Source: Xenoacremonium recifei (Eukaryota > Ascomycota > Sordariomycetes > Hypocreales > Nectriaceae). From it: DNA of 64,000 bases. A model generated the notes under the pieces. It did no database searches, had not been told where the DNA came from, and saw only the letters and a program-made list of their open reading frames with translations. The position numbers were made by a program, and so were the translations under genes. The DNA is taken from the NCBI GenBank assembly GCA_012184525.1, contig WOFQ01000003.1, forward strand, positions 496,001 through 560,000, read 5' to 3'. Below, one piece after another: positions 23,143 through 35,448 of this stretch (its first letter is position 1; each line of letters begins with the position of its first letter).

Positions 23143-24672
23143 GGGCTCGACTGTATCATGGACGTCTTTGGGCGTCTATTGAGGCAGCGAGTTCATAGTT
23201 GGCCTTTGTCCTGGATGATACCCACCTGATGGAGCAGGATTCCTTGTCTGGCTTCGACCCGAGGATCCCTCATCGACCTTTCACGACTCAACTACACGTT
23301 CTAATTACTATTGACCTATGGACACCACGACTACCCTGATCTCTTTCACAACACCAACCCCTCGGACTTGTTTGGATTACCAAAAATAAAAGCCGTGCAA
23401 GGATGCACGCCACACCAAAAACTTGATAACGACCCTACGAACTTTTTAAAAAAACGGAACGCAGCCTTCTTTTACCTTAGCTCTGTGTATCTATGACACC
23501 GTTCAGTTCACTGTTGGATTCTTGTCTTTACCCCTACACACAACCACCCACCTACCTTCTTTCTTTTACTATGTCTATTATTACGAGCGAGGAGTTTGTT
23601 TTCTATACCAGGAGTCTTGACGACGAGGAAAGGGTTTCATACCCCGGTTTTGACTTGCTTGCAAGAGAGCATTCAGTTCGGCGCAGGGTACACCTAGGGA
23701 TAGGCGCTTTTGATGTACCGAAGATTTTTGTCAACCTCTCGCGGGAGAGAAGAAACGGAGTTTCATGTAACAGGAGCTTGTGATGATGATTCTGGTTTGG
23801 AGTTGTTCTGATTCGAGAGACTTGGGAAAATCACTTATACGACTACCTTCACCACACAACTTCACCTCACCCCCTTTCAGATGAAAGAAAGATTTCAAAA
23901 GACAAACTTTCACGTTTTAATCTTCTCCTTCGAGGATGGTTTACTTGGGACTTTTTTTCGTGTGTGTTTAGACGCGGGAGGGCTACCAAGACGCTCGCTG
24001 GGAAAATTTACTCAGGACGATGATACCAATGGTCACTTGGAGTTTCTGTTTCCCATTGGGTGTTGATTTTCACTTTCTCTTGATGACGGGATGTTTGGAT
24101 GAGACAACTCAAAATGGCACTTAACTGGGGGCTTCACCGCTTTGGCGGTCTGTGAAGATTAGAGAAAGATTATTTACGGAGCTTCTGTTTTAGTCCCGTC
24201 AATGATACGCTGAACCGGCCGAACAAAACAGGCCAGGAATGAATGACACTCAATAACGCATTGTTGATGCAGTGCTGTGACCCAAACTCTGGACACCGCC
24301 CGCATCCATCACATATCATGACTTGACAGGAACTTGTTGGCTCACTTTGAGTTTCGGGGATCCTCTTGGCTCGTGGCATAGGAGCCAGCATCAGCATCAG
24401 CATCTCCTAGCCCGAGCGGACCTTGTCTCGTCGAGTTCCCGCGCGAGCTAAGCAGCAAGCGAAGAACGGGCTACTGCACGGCCGAACCGATAGTCTGCCC
24501 GCGATGCGACTCTATGAGGGACTAAATTCGGGCGGCAGAAAAAAGAAAAAAAAGAGAAGCTAGGCCTGAAAGACAAGAGTGAGGCGGACGGTGGCGGCCA
24601 ATAGGGGGCCCGGGATAGCGCAGGGCGGACGAGGGGGGGAGGGCCGGCGATGATGATTGGGGCGATGATGAG

Positions 24673-24698
24673 AGGGATGGTTGGGAGGGATGGTTGGG
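24673..24698 (+). repeat. Two tandem 13-bp G-rich units, potential G-quadruplex
   Basis: The unit AGGGATGGTTGGG occurs twice without a gap. The resulting order G3-N6-G3-N1-G3-N6-G3 satisfies the canonical quadruplex pattern. It is non-coding as far as can be seen. Confidence 0.8.
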
Positions 24699-25443
24699 AG
24701 GTGAGGTCACCGGACGAGATGCAGCTGCCGTGTGTGTGTGATGGCTGGTAGTAGTGGTGAAGTTGTGAAGCTGTGATGTGAGTTGAGGCCCGGCAGCAGG
24801 GAGACTTGCCGTCTGCAGGCGCGGGATGCCATCACCAACAACGGGATTGCGTCTCCAGTCGTGCGTGCCCCAGACTCGCGCTCATACTTGAGCCTTCGAG
24901 TCCTTCACCGCAAGAAACGCCATGTCTCATCTTCCCGCGTGTTGTTGTTGATACCGCTGCAAGGAGCTCCGAATTCCAGTGCTCGAGCGCGGGGACTAGG
25001 AGATTAGCAGCGTCCACCGTGAAGTTCTAGCGCTGTCGACTCTTCTCTTTGCTTTTTGCGCTGAGATTGCGGGAGTGTTGGTGAGATACCCATGCCATCC
25101 ATCCCCTCATTCCTGACGTCTATGGCCGAACATGCCACGCGAAACCTTGCGCCCAAGATTGCGAAGCCACGTAGCCAGCTGGACGACGCTACTGCAAGTT
25201 CCTATTGCGACGCTGGCGAGGACAAGAGCGGCGGCGGGCTTACTGGAAGGCCTTTAGCCTGGAGCCCCGGCATGCAGGCCTGGCTTCCCCCTGACCACTG
25301 CCTGCGCCGTGCCAAGTTTCCCGCGCGTGAAGCTCCAAGCCATCGGGGTCTGGATTGCTGACTATGCCGATCGATCAAGGGGAGGGGGGGCCACGCGCTC
25401 GTTGGAAGCTTTTTCGCTCGCTTCTCTCCGTTGGTCGACGGAT

Positions 25444-25460
25444 GGGGGGGGGGGGGGGGG
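25444..25460 (+). repeat. 17-base poly-G run
   Basis: An uninterrupted run of 17 guanines in non-coding DNA. Its exact length is prone to sequencing and assembly error. Confidence 0.9.
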
Positions 25461-27760
25461 AGCTTCTGGGGAAGACTGGAATGCTGTCAAAGCGCCGTGA
25501 CCCCCTAATAGGCTTCCGACGGCGGCGGCGCTTGGCGGTGTGATGGGCATTTGGTAAAGCTGCATGCCGGCTGGGCATGGGCTTTTTGGTCGACCATGAC
25601 ATCGCCCAGACGGTACGCTCGGAAAGCTTCTGTGCTGCTGGGACGTTCTCAAGGTTCTTGGGACACTTCGGCCGGCGCATTGCCGCTGCCAAAGTCAAAC
25701 TCCTGGTCTGGAAGATAACTGGAAACTTACCGCATGCGGTGCTTGGCTGGATGTCGTTCATAGCCACAGCCAAGTGCTTGGCTGAGAGTTGTGCCAGCAC
25801 TCGGACCGAGCTGCAACTTGCTTTGCCTTGCTTACCCCGTGCAGACGCAGACGGACGGGCTGGTCCTCCACACCGCAGATTCGCCTGCCGTGGCATGGCA
25901 TCAAAAGTTCCGGGGTCCGGAAGGCGTGATGAGACACCAGCTGACGGTGAAAGAAGCAATTCTCTCGAATAGCTGCAGTCCTTCATCCGACGTCCGTCCG
26001 ATAACGTCGACGCTTGACGTAGGTGGAGGGCTGTACCGCAGGTGTCTCCAATATCACAATGGGGTTGTGGCGGTTCTCGACCTTGTTGGATGCACGCGGG
26101 CTGGCAAGTCCTGGGTGCGCATTCCGCGAGACATGGCTGAGACAATGCCACGTATGGTGCTGTGATTAGGTGCGGTGCTTGCTTGGCGCTGGCTCGGCTT
26201 GTTGAGTGTCGGGACTATTGGCGGGAGAGCGCTGGTTCCGTCACGGCACGGGCTGGGAGACAATGACCTTGTCTGGCCGACTGTTGGTGACGCTTTCGAG
26301 AGATTACCTTGCATTTGGCAAAGCGTTGGCTTGCAACAGTACCGTCAAGAAGCGTAGAGAACACAACCAAGAATGGAGACCTCCAGTTAACGTTGAGATA
26401 TTGTGTTATCTGGTCTTACTCATCATTGCGCTCACTGAGGTGATACTAGGAAGTAAAACACTGCGACTCAGTGAGTTTCGACGTGAGATACAGTCGAGCT
26501 GGACATTCCTTCACTTAACTACAGATTCCATTCTGGATCCCTTTAAACCGCATAACTGGACACAAAAAGAAAGAAAACAAAATTACTTTTATGAGAGACT
26601 TAACCATGAAACACAGCTAACTTTATGGTAAGGTTATTTGTCGTTTGTGATACCGAGGCCTCATCATGAAAGAAGATTCTCATACCCATGTCCGAACCCA
26701 TGGCTCTTAATTCTCATTTTCTAGTGTGATCGGTGCTTCTCAACGTCTATCTCGCGTTGGTTTCTCAAAGTCCAAATACTGAATGTGGCCTGGCTCAATT
26801 CCGAAGAATCATCATTTCACATAAGCGTACTAACCGTATGGTGTTGGTTCGCTTTGTTTTGGCAGAAGATCTCAAGTGACGCCCCGAGAGAAGTTCGATT
26901 CATCAATCCAATTCATACGAATTGCATGATTGAGTGAACGCGATCTGGAACAATGATAGTCAAGGTTGTCTAGAACGGGACTTATCGGCTAAGCGTCTTG
27001 CATGACACTCGTTCGTGGACGGATCCCATCACACAAATATGCCAATTTATATTTATCTGGACATATTTTCTGTGTCCGACAAGCCGAATACATTGCAAGG
27101 GATGCAATAACTGCGTATATGGCCATCTGCATCTGTCCTCAATGAACACTGTCCAAAGAAACTTGAGATGCATGATACTCAAGAAAAGAGAGAAAAGTTC
27201 TCCCATAACGCTTTGCGACACATGTTTGGTTCCCGTTTAAAAGAGCGAAAGGTTAGCAAAGCTAAAGTAAACCGGCGAAAGGAAGACGAGATCATGTCAT
27301 TTACAAATATTAAGTGGCTTATCTTTGCGTGGTTCGTTGCTTAAACACGAGTCCTAGTAAGAAGTAGTTTCCTTTCAGCATATTAAGAAACATCAGCATC
27401 ACGTAACCCAATTGAAGAGGTAGAACGCCCTTGTATTCTAAGATGAGATCTGTCCTGAAAAAGGAAAGGGAGCTTCCAAAGTATGTGAGTTTTCTGAATA
27501 CGCTCTTCCAATACGAAGTATATGCAAAGGAACAGGAGACGCGAAAAGAAGCTTCGAATGAAGTTGTGTTCGAAATGTTAGGCATTTTAGCTTTGCGGTG
27601 CTCGACACGCAAATGTCGAAGCGAGAGGTTTGCTTGGGTATCCTCAATACCAAAGAAACACAAGAATAGCCAGTACTAGAACAAATAATGAGACGAAATG
27701 ACCGTACATCCTATGCTATACATGTACCTAGACGTCCTGCTGCTCGCATGCATCTCACTA

Positions 27761-30494
27761 CTAGTCGACCCATGGATTCTCAAGAACAATGCTTCGCCAT
27801 TGAGATCCAGGAGTTGAAGACATCAGGGTCGATGGAGTACTTGAGGACGACCCATTAACCTTGCCCTGGGTCTCGGGCGAAGGCTTTTGTTGATGTTCAG
27901 AAATCTCTCTACCGTCTCCAACTTCTTCGACCCGTTCAGAGTGGTCTCTCTGAGTGGCAAAATTCCTGGAAAGATCATTTTCGGATTGGTCCTCAATTTC
28001 TTCTTCAGAGGAGGAATCCTCAAAGTAATCAGAACAGGAATCTTCGTAGTCGAGTAAGGCGCTCCGTGGTAGACTCGTTCCGTCCGAGACCTGCGGCTCC
28101 GGTTCGAGAATTACCGGCAAATCATAACGAGGCCGACGCTTGTCGTTATAATACGGACAGAGCTCGTTATAATACGGACAGAGGTGCTTCCTTCCCTTCC
28201 ACATCATCTCGAAGTCGTATCTTGTGTAAGCTGACCACGAATTGTATACCCTATATTCTACCCTGGGATACTGCTGTCGTAACTCGGGGATATCATGCCC
28301 ACAGGCCACCAGCGCAGCATCCCAGACATCACCGGTGGCGCCCCATTGACTGTACGCCTCCATTGAGACTGATGTTTTGTAATCATCAATAGCGTGAATA
28401 TCGGCACCATGCTCTATCAAATAACATAAGGCCTGGAAACGCTTATACGGGTTTAATTCTGTATCAGTCTGGAAGCTGTCGAAAAACAGATGGAGACAGG
28501 TCCTGCCTAGATGGTATCGAGCTCGGATATCGGCGCCTTTTTCCAAGAGGTAAGAGAATGTAGTTATGTGTGGTTTGTTCAGGGCCATTTCGAAAAGTTG
28601 ATTGTATCCCATGTCGGCCAAGAAAGGCGACGAATAACGAAATAACAAGTCAAGGGTCTCCTTGTCAACCAATAATCACAAAATTAGAGAGGATACGACC
28701 AAGATATGATGAGCGCTTACCGTAGTGCCATTGAATAAAGCTCCATTTAGTACAGACTCATAGTCATCATCCTGTGGATTTATCGTTGGATCTACCATTT
28801 CATTTAGGAGGAGAATCATGACTTCTGGATCTATTTGCTCAGGGTTGGTGTCACATAGAGCATTTCCTGACGGCCCTACCTCATCTGGATCTACTCCAGA
28901 GTTGAGGAGGAACCCGCAGATTTTTGGTGAGTTTTGAAAGTACTGAGAAGTATATCAAAAGCTGTAAATCAGAAACGGGCCCACAAGCATCAACTTACGT
29001 GAATAAGTCCGCTTCCAAACTCATCATGGTCTCTAATGGTAGCTTCCCCGTTTTGAAGCATGCGTCGAAATTTATCAAGATCGTCAGTCTGGACTATGTA
29101 GAATACCTCGGAATCGCACGATATGATGGGGTTTACAGAAATAAGCGGCATCAGCTGGATACTACGATCGAAGAGTTGCCCTTGAGTTACTGAGACCCTG
29201 ATTGCGATGGATGATGCACTGGGCCGGAACAAGATGTCGGCGATGATATCTCTGCCTGAGTGGAAGTCTCCATAGCAGTCATCTGGCGGCTTTTTGCTCA
29301 TTCGTTTCCGCCTCTTGTTGGTGGTAATCGTGAGAGTACCATCTTCAAGGTCGATTTCTTCATGGGATCGTTTCTGCGAAATGATCATCCCGCTTGGAAG
29401 TTTTGTGAAGTTCCTTGGCCATCTCGGAACTACCAACTGTTAGTGAGGCCGAAGAGGATAGTCAAAGAGGAGGAGCATTTGACCGTACCGTGCTTGTTGA
29501 TGGCCAGAATGGGAGCTGAGAACACAAGACTTTCGATGAGCTTTAGATTGCGCTTCGTGGTGCGCTCGTCACTCGGTTCATGAGTTGGAAGTAACGCAGT
29601 CGGTAGCTTCGCCAATATTCGATCTTTAGCCGACTCGATTATCTTGACGACATCATCGACGATTTGCTCAGCATCTTCGGCATCCAGGATCGATCCATCA
29701 TGACTGGCGAGCTCTGTGAGCCGAGAAATGCTTTCCTTGAGATCGGCACAGGTCTTGGTCACATCTTCGTTGACGACACTCGATGCGCGAGCAGCCGAGT
29801 CAGTGGTAGGGTCGCAGGACGAATTTAGATCGGCGTTGTCCTGGGAACGCAAATCGAGTTTTGTTATACCACCTAGGACTTCATGAAGGACCTTCCCGAT
29901 ATCTGTTATCTGCTTCTCGAGATTAGTATTCTGCTTTTCGATATTTGTCGTCTGCTCCTCAATATTCGTTGTCTGCTTCTCGATATTTGTTGTCTGCCTT
30001 TCAATGTTCGTTGTCTGTTTCTCGATATCCGTTGCTCGCTTTTCGAGGGCTAGCGAAGTACTGGTGTCTTTCTCTACCTGAACGAGGCCGAGGCAGATGT
30101 TGAGCTGGTTGCTTTGATCGCGTATGCGTTCACGAATCTGCTGTATATCCTTCTCTTTCCAGACGGCCTTGACGGTTTTCCAGAGACGCGTCGCTCGATC
30201 GGCTGACGGTGAAGCGGTGAGCTTTTGGAGTTGGCTATTGACGAGCGCTAGGTGGGCAAGACAAGCAGAAACATGCGAATTTAGCTTGGCGGAGGTTGTA
30301 GTCGAGATATGTGTCGGAGCACATTGCGATAGGCGATTCAGTACTGTAGACAAGGAAGAGATATCTTGAATCAGGTCTTCGACCACCTTTGGCGCACCCT
30401 TGAAGGATGAAAGCGTGTCGTGGACCGTTTTAGCGGTCTGAAAGGTGAGGGTGATGAATGCAATGACACTGGCGCCAGCGTTGACCGGATCCAT
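27761..30494 (-). CDS. HeLo-like N-terminal domain protein with heptad repeats and ankyrin repeats
   Basis: Four exons (30494-29489, 29429-28999, 28942-28721, 28660-27761) join in frame to 852 residues. Residues 1-140 (MDPVNAGASVIAFITLTFQT...) resemble the fungal STAND/HeLo-like N-terminal domain (Helo_like_N), a helical module often linked to membrane-active cell death or NLR-type signalling. Residues 150-198 are seven tandem heptads of the type IEKQTTN. After a basic linker (TTNKRRKRMSKKP, possible NLS) come ankyrin-like units from about residue 455 (FGSGLIHVYFQNSPKICGFL, ITTFSYLLEKGADI, RTCLHLFF, ALCYLIEHGADIHA). The tail is acidic and Ser-rich. No NB-ARC/NACHT is present. The first intron uses acceptor GGTAG rather than the nearer AACAG because only that keeps the frame. 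Function is unknown; signalling or allorecognition is inference. Confidence 0.8.
29901..30047 (-). repeat. Coding minisatellite, 7 x 21 bp, encoding IEKQTTN-like heptads
   Basis: Seven contiguous 21-bp units encode LEKRATD, IEKQTTN, IERQTTN, IEKQTTN, IEEQTTN, IEKQNTN and LEKQITD (residues 150-198 of the HeLo-like protein). The first and last units are the most diverged, as expected for tandem expansion from the middle. Unit length preserves frame and coiled-coil register. Confidence 0.92.
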
Positions 30495-33400
30495 GATGGT
30501 TCAGCCAAGCGTCGCAGTAATGAAAGTAGAATGGTAGAAGTTAGAGTCTCATCTCAACTGCGATGGAAGACCAAGCGCAGTGATGAGAAGAGGAAGTTTG
30601 GAGGGTTGGGCTCCATGTTGGGCAAAATGAGGCTGGTTGGGGGCGGCACAGCCCAGTCCAATAGAAAACGCACAAGGCACATCAACTGTGGCTTCGCCAC
30701 AAGGCAGACCACTGCAACCTGGCTTACTCAGAATGCAGGTAGTCGGCCTCGAAATGCACGAGGTAGAGTCATAGTTGGTATCGGTATGAGAGAATAGAGG
30801 TTGACTAAGAGTACTCATCTACCGGCTGAAAGTCTTGGCAGTTTGCCGCTCTGGTTATGAGAGGCAGTAGAGTTTCGCCTATCATTGAAAGGCCCTTATT
30901 ATGAGAATAAGGCACAAGAGAGTTTAAACATTAGGTAGCCGAATGTTGAGAGAACATGAGAAGCTCCTCTCTCGTATCCTAAAGGCATACTACACCTTGA
31001 TCGCGTGCCACCTTGGTCGAATATCTAGGGACCAACTATTGCGGTCCTAACCCTAGGCTAGACAGCAACTTTCTAAAGCAGCTCGATTTTGAACAGTTAT
31101 CGCGAGAAAGAGAGCCAACCTTAATTCATCATCTGAATCCCCAACCTCGTATAACTTAAGCCCCTAAACTTCACCGGGTAGTGCGTTGTGGGTGCTTGAT
31201 AGTCAAAAGTTGGGCACGCGTTAGTCATGGCCAATACCTATAGTCCTGGTCAAGGACTCTATCATCCAGGTACATCTGGAATTAATATGCTTTTTGTCAG
31301 ATCTTGGCGATTGCTTTCCAAGCTACAGTGCATGTCTTGTGTCTAGCCGGAACTCACAGGGGAACTTACCCGTTGAGATGCCGCACATCCGACGCAGCTG
31401 CCAACTCACTTGAGCGATATGCCCTTCCGTAGAACGATAGTGTATGATGAAAACGACTGTTTCTGTTCACAAAATTTAGTCATCGCGTCAAGAAGCATAG
31501 CACGAAGATAGGAGCTCGGATGGCTTTCTTCAAATTAAGCCTCGATGACGGGACGAGAAGACTCAGTCACGATACAAGAACGGGGCATCATTTGCAGAGA
31601 CGGAAGAAGGTTTGGTACGTTTCAATTATCTCAAATTCCATGCAAATACATAACAAATCTCCAACAAATAGGGTTTCGCTGTGCCTATCATCCGACAACA
31701 AGACAACACACGCCCACAACCCACCGTGCCGAACCCGATTTCGCGTCATCGACCAACAATTAGGCCAATACGAGGGCACAATAGGTTATCACGGAGCGCC
31801 TAAACGGCGACTCTCCCCAATCCGGTTGGATCCCTCGTATCCGGAGTTCGGCTTGAGGATCTCCATGCAGCAAGGGGCTTCGGACACCGGCTTCGCCACG
31901 ATTGTGGATAGCAAGGGAGGAGGGAGATATAAGGAGAGGAATGGCCTAGTTGGAACTTAGCTCTTTACTTTATTTCTTGGATTCATTGAACACGTGGGGA
32001 TGAATGTCGCTGCGACTTGGGGGAGATGGCTCGTCAGACGGATGGACGACAAGCTCTCAAGAACATATGAAGAGCCATCACAGCTTCTCAACGACGACTT
32101 GAACTTTCGGACCACGGCATGAGCAAGGAAAATGGGAAAAGGCATCAATGGCACCGACAAGCCGACGGATGGATGAGACGAATGGACGAGCAATTCGCAG
32201 CCAAGGACTACTTCGACTTTCCAGTGTTCCGGTGGGAGGAGAGATGGGTGGATGAGGGGACCTACGACGACACTCCGCCAATGCTCGAAGCCGAGAACTT
32301 TCATCGAAACCCGGATTACCATCCTATGTTATCGAGGTCTCAATACCTAACAGACGTGAACCGACGAAATTCGATGGCTGGATAGGAGAAGGGAAGCAAA
32401 TGAGCGCTTGCTCGAGGAAACCGACACCCCTGGCGAGAAGATGATATGATTGCACCCGACAAACTATTTGGATAGGCCACTCGACCACGCTGGGTTGTTA
32501 ACTCCCCGAGCCAGGATGGACAGTTCCAACCCGGACAGGCGACACCATTATTTCGATTCTCCCACCAACCAACTTTGGCAGCCGTGAACGAGCAATTTGA
32601 CCGGAATGAAGAGGAATCGTCGGCATAGGAACGAAAAAGGTGGCAAACATCCATATGCTGCGGCCGATTTGGAGCAGACTGACGGACTGCCTAGCGAGAA
32701 ATAGGTTGGATGCACTGACATCTCCAGTTCCGATCTGTTGTATGCCGAACCAAGGGCCCCCAACGATTTCCCACGACCTTCAGAAATGAATGGTTCTGCT
32801 CGAGGGGGAACCAAGAACCTAGGAGAGACCTCGAAAAATGGTGGGTATTGCTTGTTGGTCTCATCGAGGTTCGCGTTCGATCCGATCATGTCCGTCGAAG
32901 TATCGATTCGTCGAATTGCCCGCCCATTAACGCGCCGGTCCATGGAAATATTCCTCCAGAGATTCTCTCTTGCAGGGGAGTTCCATCGGTGTCTTACTGT
33001 TGAAACGTCCTTCTGTGGGAGTATCATTTTGTCGAAGTGTTCGTCCGTCGAAGCGTGGGTATATGGAAGTGTCGGTCAATCCTTAGAATATATCCTCGAG
33101 TCAATTTAACCAGCAATCGATCGATCCGTTCGTTCGTACGTTCCAGCATATTTGTCCTGCCATCGATTCACTCTGCAGGCTCAGTCGAATATCCGTGGTC
33201 TCGTGCCTTCTCGGCTCTTCGTTCGACGATTGTACGCTCGGTCCATCGATCCATCAACCCATCGCTGAAACAAACCCGATTTCTCCAACCCTCCGCTTCA
33301 CCAAACCGACGACCCGACGACTTTCCAACCTTCCAAAGCTCAAAAGACAAAAGAGTAATCTCCCAAATTGCGTCCCCCATCCTTCTTATACCCCCAATCC

Positions 33401-34539
33401 CCTATCCCCTATCACACCATCCCCCCCTCAATCACGTACTCCCCCACTCGCGCAACCCTCCCCGTCGATGACGTGCCCACGCCATTTCTCTGCACGTCAG
33501 CAGCCAAGAAATTAAGACAAATCGATTCAATTCGAACAATCGAATCAAACGCACATGGCTTTTTCCCGTCTTATTGTTACCCCAGATCCGGCTGACACTG
33601 ACACCCCCCCCCTGGCGGGGCCTGTGGGTGAGGTTATTCGGACGACGCGCGTTGTGAGGCGGGGGATTGGCATGGGGAGGGATCGAGTTTAGGATGGGGA
33701 AGTCGGTTGATGGGGATTGATTGGACGATGGGTGTTGGTTTGGGGAACTGTTGGTCATGTTGTCGTCGCCTATGGGAGCACGTTGTGAGAGTATCACCAA
33801 GCTCAAGCGAGACTTCAAGACATCGCAATGCAAGCTTCAACCACCAGTCGTCAATTGACAGTCCTACAACGATCAAACCACCCGCCCTCCAAAGTCCTGA
33901 CTCTGGCTAACATTACTCAGTCTCCCCGGCGAGTCTGTCAATACCAGCCTTCACCTTTACAGCAGACTTCACATTCACAGAGGGCACACGTATTTAATTT
34001 CACAACGCCGGGTCCGGCATCTATTGGCATCCCAACTACCTCCAGCATGACATACATACACAGCACATCAGCCCAATCCCTTCCATCGCGCATCGCACGT
34101 GCATTGCAGCGTCCCAAAAGACCCTAGAGCGAACAATCAAGAGACAGCGAAGCCGCGAATGTCTACCCAACAAACGATAAGAAAAAGGAAAAACGACAGG
34201 TTGGAATTTTCTGATCTCCCCCGTGTTCCTTGGGCCAAGATTATTTCAACGAAGCAACAAAAAGATTATCCAAATGAACCGGCGCGATTAAATTCGCAAT
34301 GCTCCGAGAAGTGGTCACTTCTCCACTGGCGAGCCGATCTCAAGGTTCCAAATCCTGGTAGGCCGACCGACCCCTGGATTTTTTTTTCCGCGGTGACGCG
34401 TTGCCCCCTGGCTTAGCGCTGGAGGGGTCGACGTCACGTTTTGCCCCTGACAGAAGAGCGGGAGAAGAAAGTTGTCAAAAATTAAAATAATGGGAAGGAG
34501 AATCTTCTGCTCCTCAGCGGGGAGAAAGCGTCAAGGAGC
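30495..34539. other. Intergenic, gene-poor spacer
   Basis: About 4 kb without a gene I can support. It should contain the HeLo-like gene's promoter at the left and the sulfotransferase 3' flank at the right. Frames at 31520-31960 and 32119-32385 start with ATG but have no recognised domain. The part near 32880-33270 is unusually rich in short TCGA/CGTCCGTCGAAG-like direct repeats. Confidence 0.45.
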
Positions 34540-35448
34540 TTAGATGTAGCCCAGGAAGTGGGCGGCGCTCCAGGCGGACAGGACACCCAGGCCCAGGACG
34601 CTGACGTAGCGCAGGGCAACGTTGTACATCTGGTTGCGGTTGCGGCGGCGCGAGCGGCTGACGAAGTCGCTGTTGTCGTTGACGTTGGGGAACGAGCAGC
34701 CCTTGGGGATGGGCTCGCCGAGGAACTCGCACAGGGGCTCCCAGCCGTCCTGGACGCGGAACTCGAGCAGGTTGTCCTTGGGGACGAGGCTGCGGACCTC
34801 CTCGTAGTGGCGCTTGAAGACGTCCTTGCCCTTGTTGGGGAAGTCACCCTCGAAGAAGCAGTCGAAGAACTTCTTGAGCATGGGGTAGTACATGCTGGCG
34901 GCCCAGTCGAAGTGGCTGAGCCAGCGCAGCTCGTGGTCGGTGACGCGCCAGTAGACGGTGCGCATGGTCGAGGCGTGCCACGAGTCAACGTCTCGGTTGG
35001 TGAGGACGACCTTGGCCTCGGGGTAGGCCTCGATCAACTCCTTGGCGAAGGCAATGGAAGGCCAGTCGCAGACGGCCTGGGCGTTGCCGAGGAGCTGGTC
35101 CCAGTCCTCACGGGTGAAGGGCTCGCCCTTCTTGTCGTACTTGGCGGTCAGGGCGTCCATCCACATGAGGGCATCGGGGGGGTTCTCGATGGAGCAGTTC
35201 ATCATGTGGTAGGTGTCGACGTAGCCGAGCTGCTTCATGGCGGCACGCATGGCTGGGAATGTCAGTCAGTATTGAGCATTGCAGGCTCGAGATCTGGAAT
35301 TGAACCTACAGGCAGTTCCAGTTCGGCCCAGGCCCAGAATGAGGACCTTCATGGGCACGGTTCGGGTGCATGTGCGGCGGTTGACATCGGTGTCGGCGGT
35401 GAAGATGTCCGTGATGGGACGGGGTCGGTAGGTGGCGGAGTAGGCCAT
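34540..35448 (-). CDS. Fungal sulfotransferase-family protein with C-terminal membrane anchor
   Basis: P-loop sulfotransferase-like protein (Sulfotransfer_4-type family, often misnamed NAD-dependent epimerase), 283 residues, exons 35448-35310 and 35252-34540; the 57-nt intron starts GTAGGT. The 5'-PAPS-binding-type loop LILGLGRTGTAS is at about 36-47 and is split by the intron. A second conserved block is EAYPEAKVVLTNRDVDSWHAS, matching the 3'-phosphate-binding R and S of sulfotransferases. The C-terminal 25 residues (YVSVLGLGVLSAWSAAHFLGY) form a hydrophobic tail preceded by RSRRRNRN, consistent with a tail-anchored ER protein. Activity is unproven for most fungal members. A pyrimidine-rich, ATG-free leader of about 340 nt lies upstream on the coding strand. 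Confidence 0.82.

Larger units (their letters stand above)
23143..27760. other. Intergenic, kinase 3' flank and gene-poor spacer
   Basis: No supported gene over about 4.6 kb. An AATAAA at 23385-23390 fits a polyadenylation signal about 240 bp after the kinase stop. Up to about 26.3 kb the DNA is GC-rich, with G-rich tracts and a 17-base G run; beyond it becomes distinctly AT-rich. Open frames seen in both halves are short, overlap on opposite strands and match nothing I recognise. Confidence 0.5.

Noticed and set aside
25375..26151. A 258-codon minus-strand frame in the gene-poor region
   Set aside because: Begins with GTG rather than ATG, has no domain, and its composition follows local GC; no splice-supported extension found.
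29435..29440. Alternative acceptor AACAG for the first intron of the HeLo-like gene
   Set aside because: With donor GTACGG it shifts the frame and hits a stop within about 30 codons; acceptor GGTAG at 29430 keeps the frame and lies at a normal distance from CTAAC.
31520..31960. ATG-started 146-codon frame with an internal GTACGT...AATAG 57-nt intron-like segment
   Set aside because: A small spliced gene is possible, but the protein has no recognised domain and the codon content does not look coding; cDNA evidence would be needed.
32119..32385. 88-codon frame rich in Trp, Phe and Asp (MSKENGKRHQWHRQ...)
   Set aside because: Looks slightly protein-like, but no family, no extension by splicing and no supporting context.
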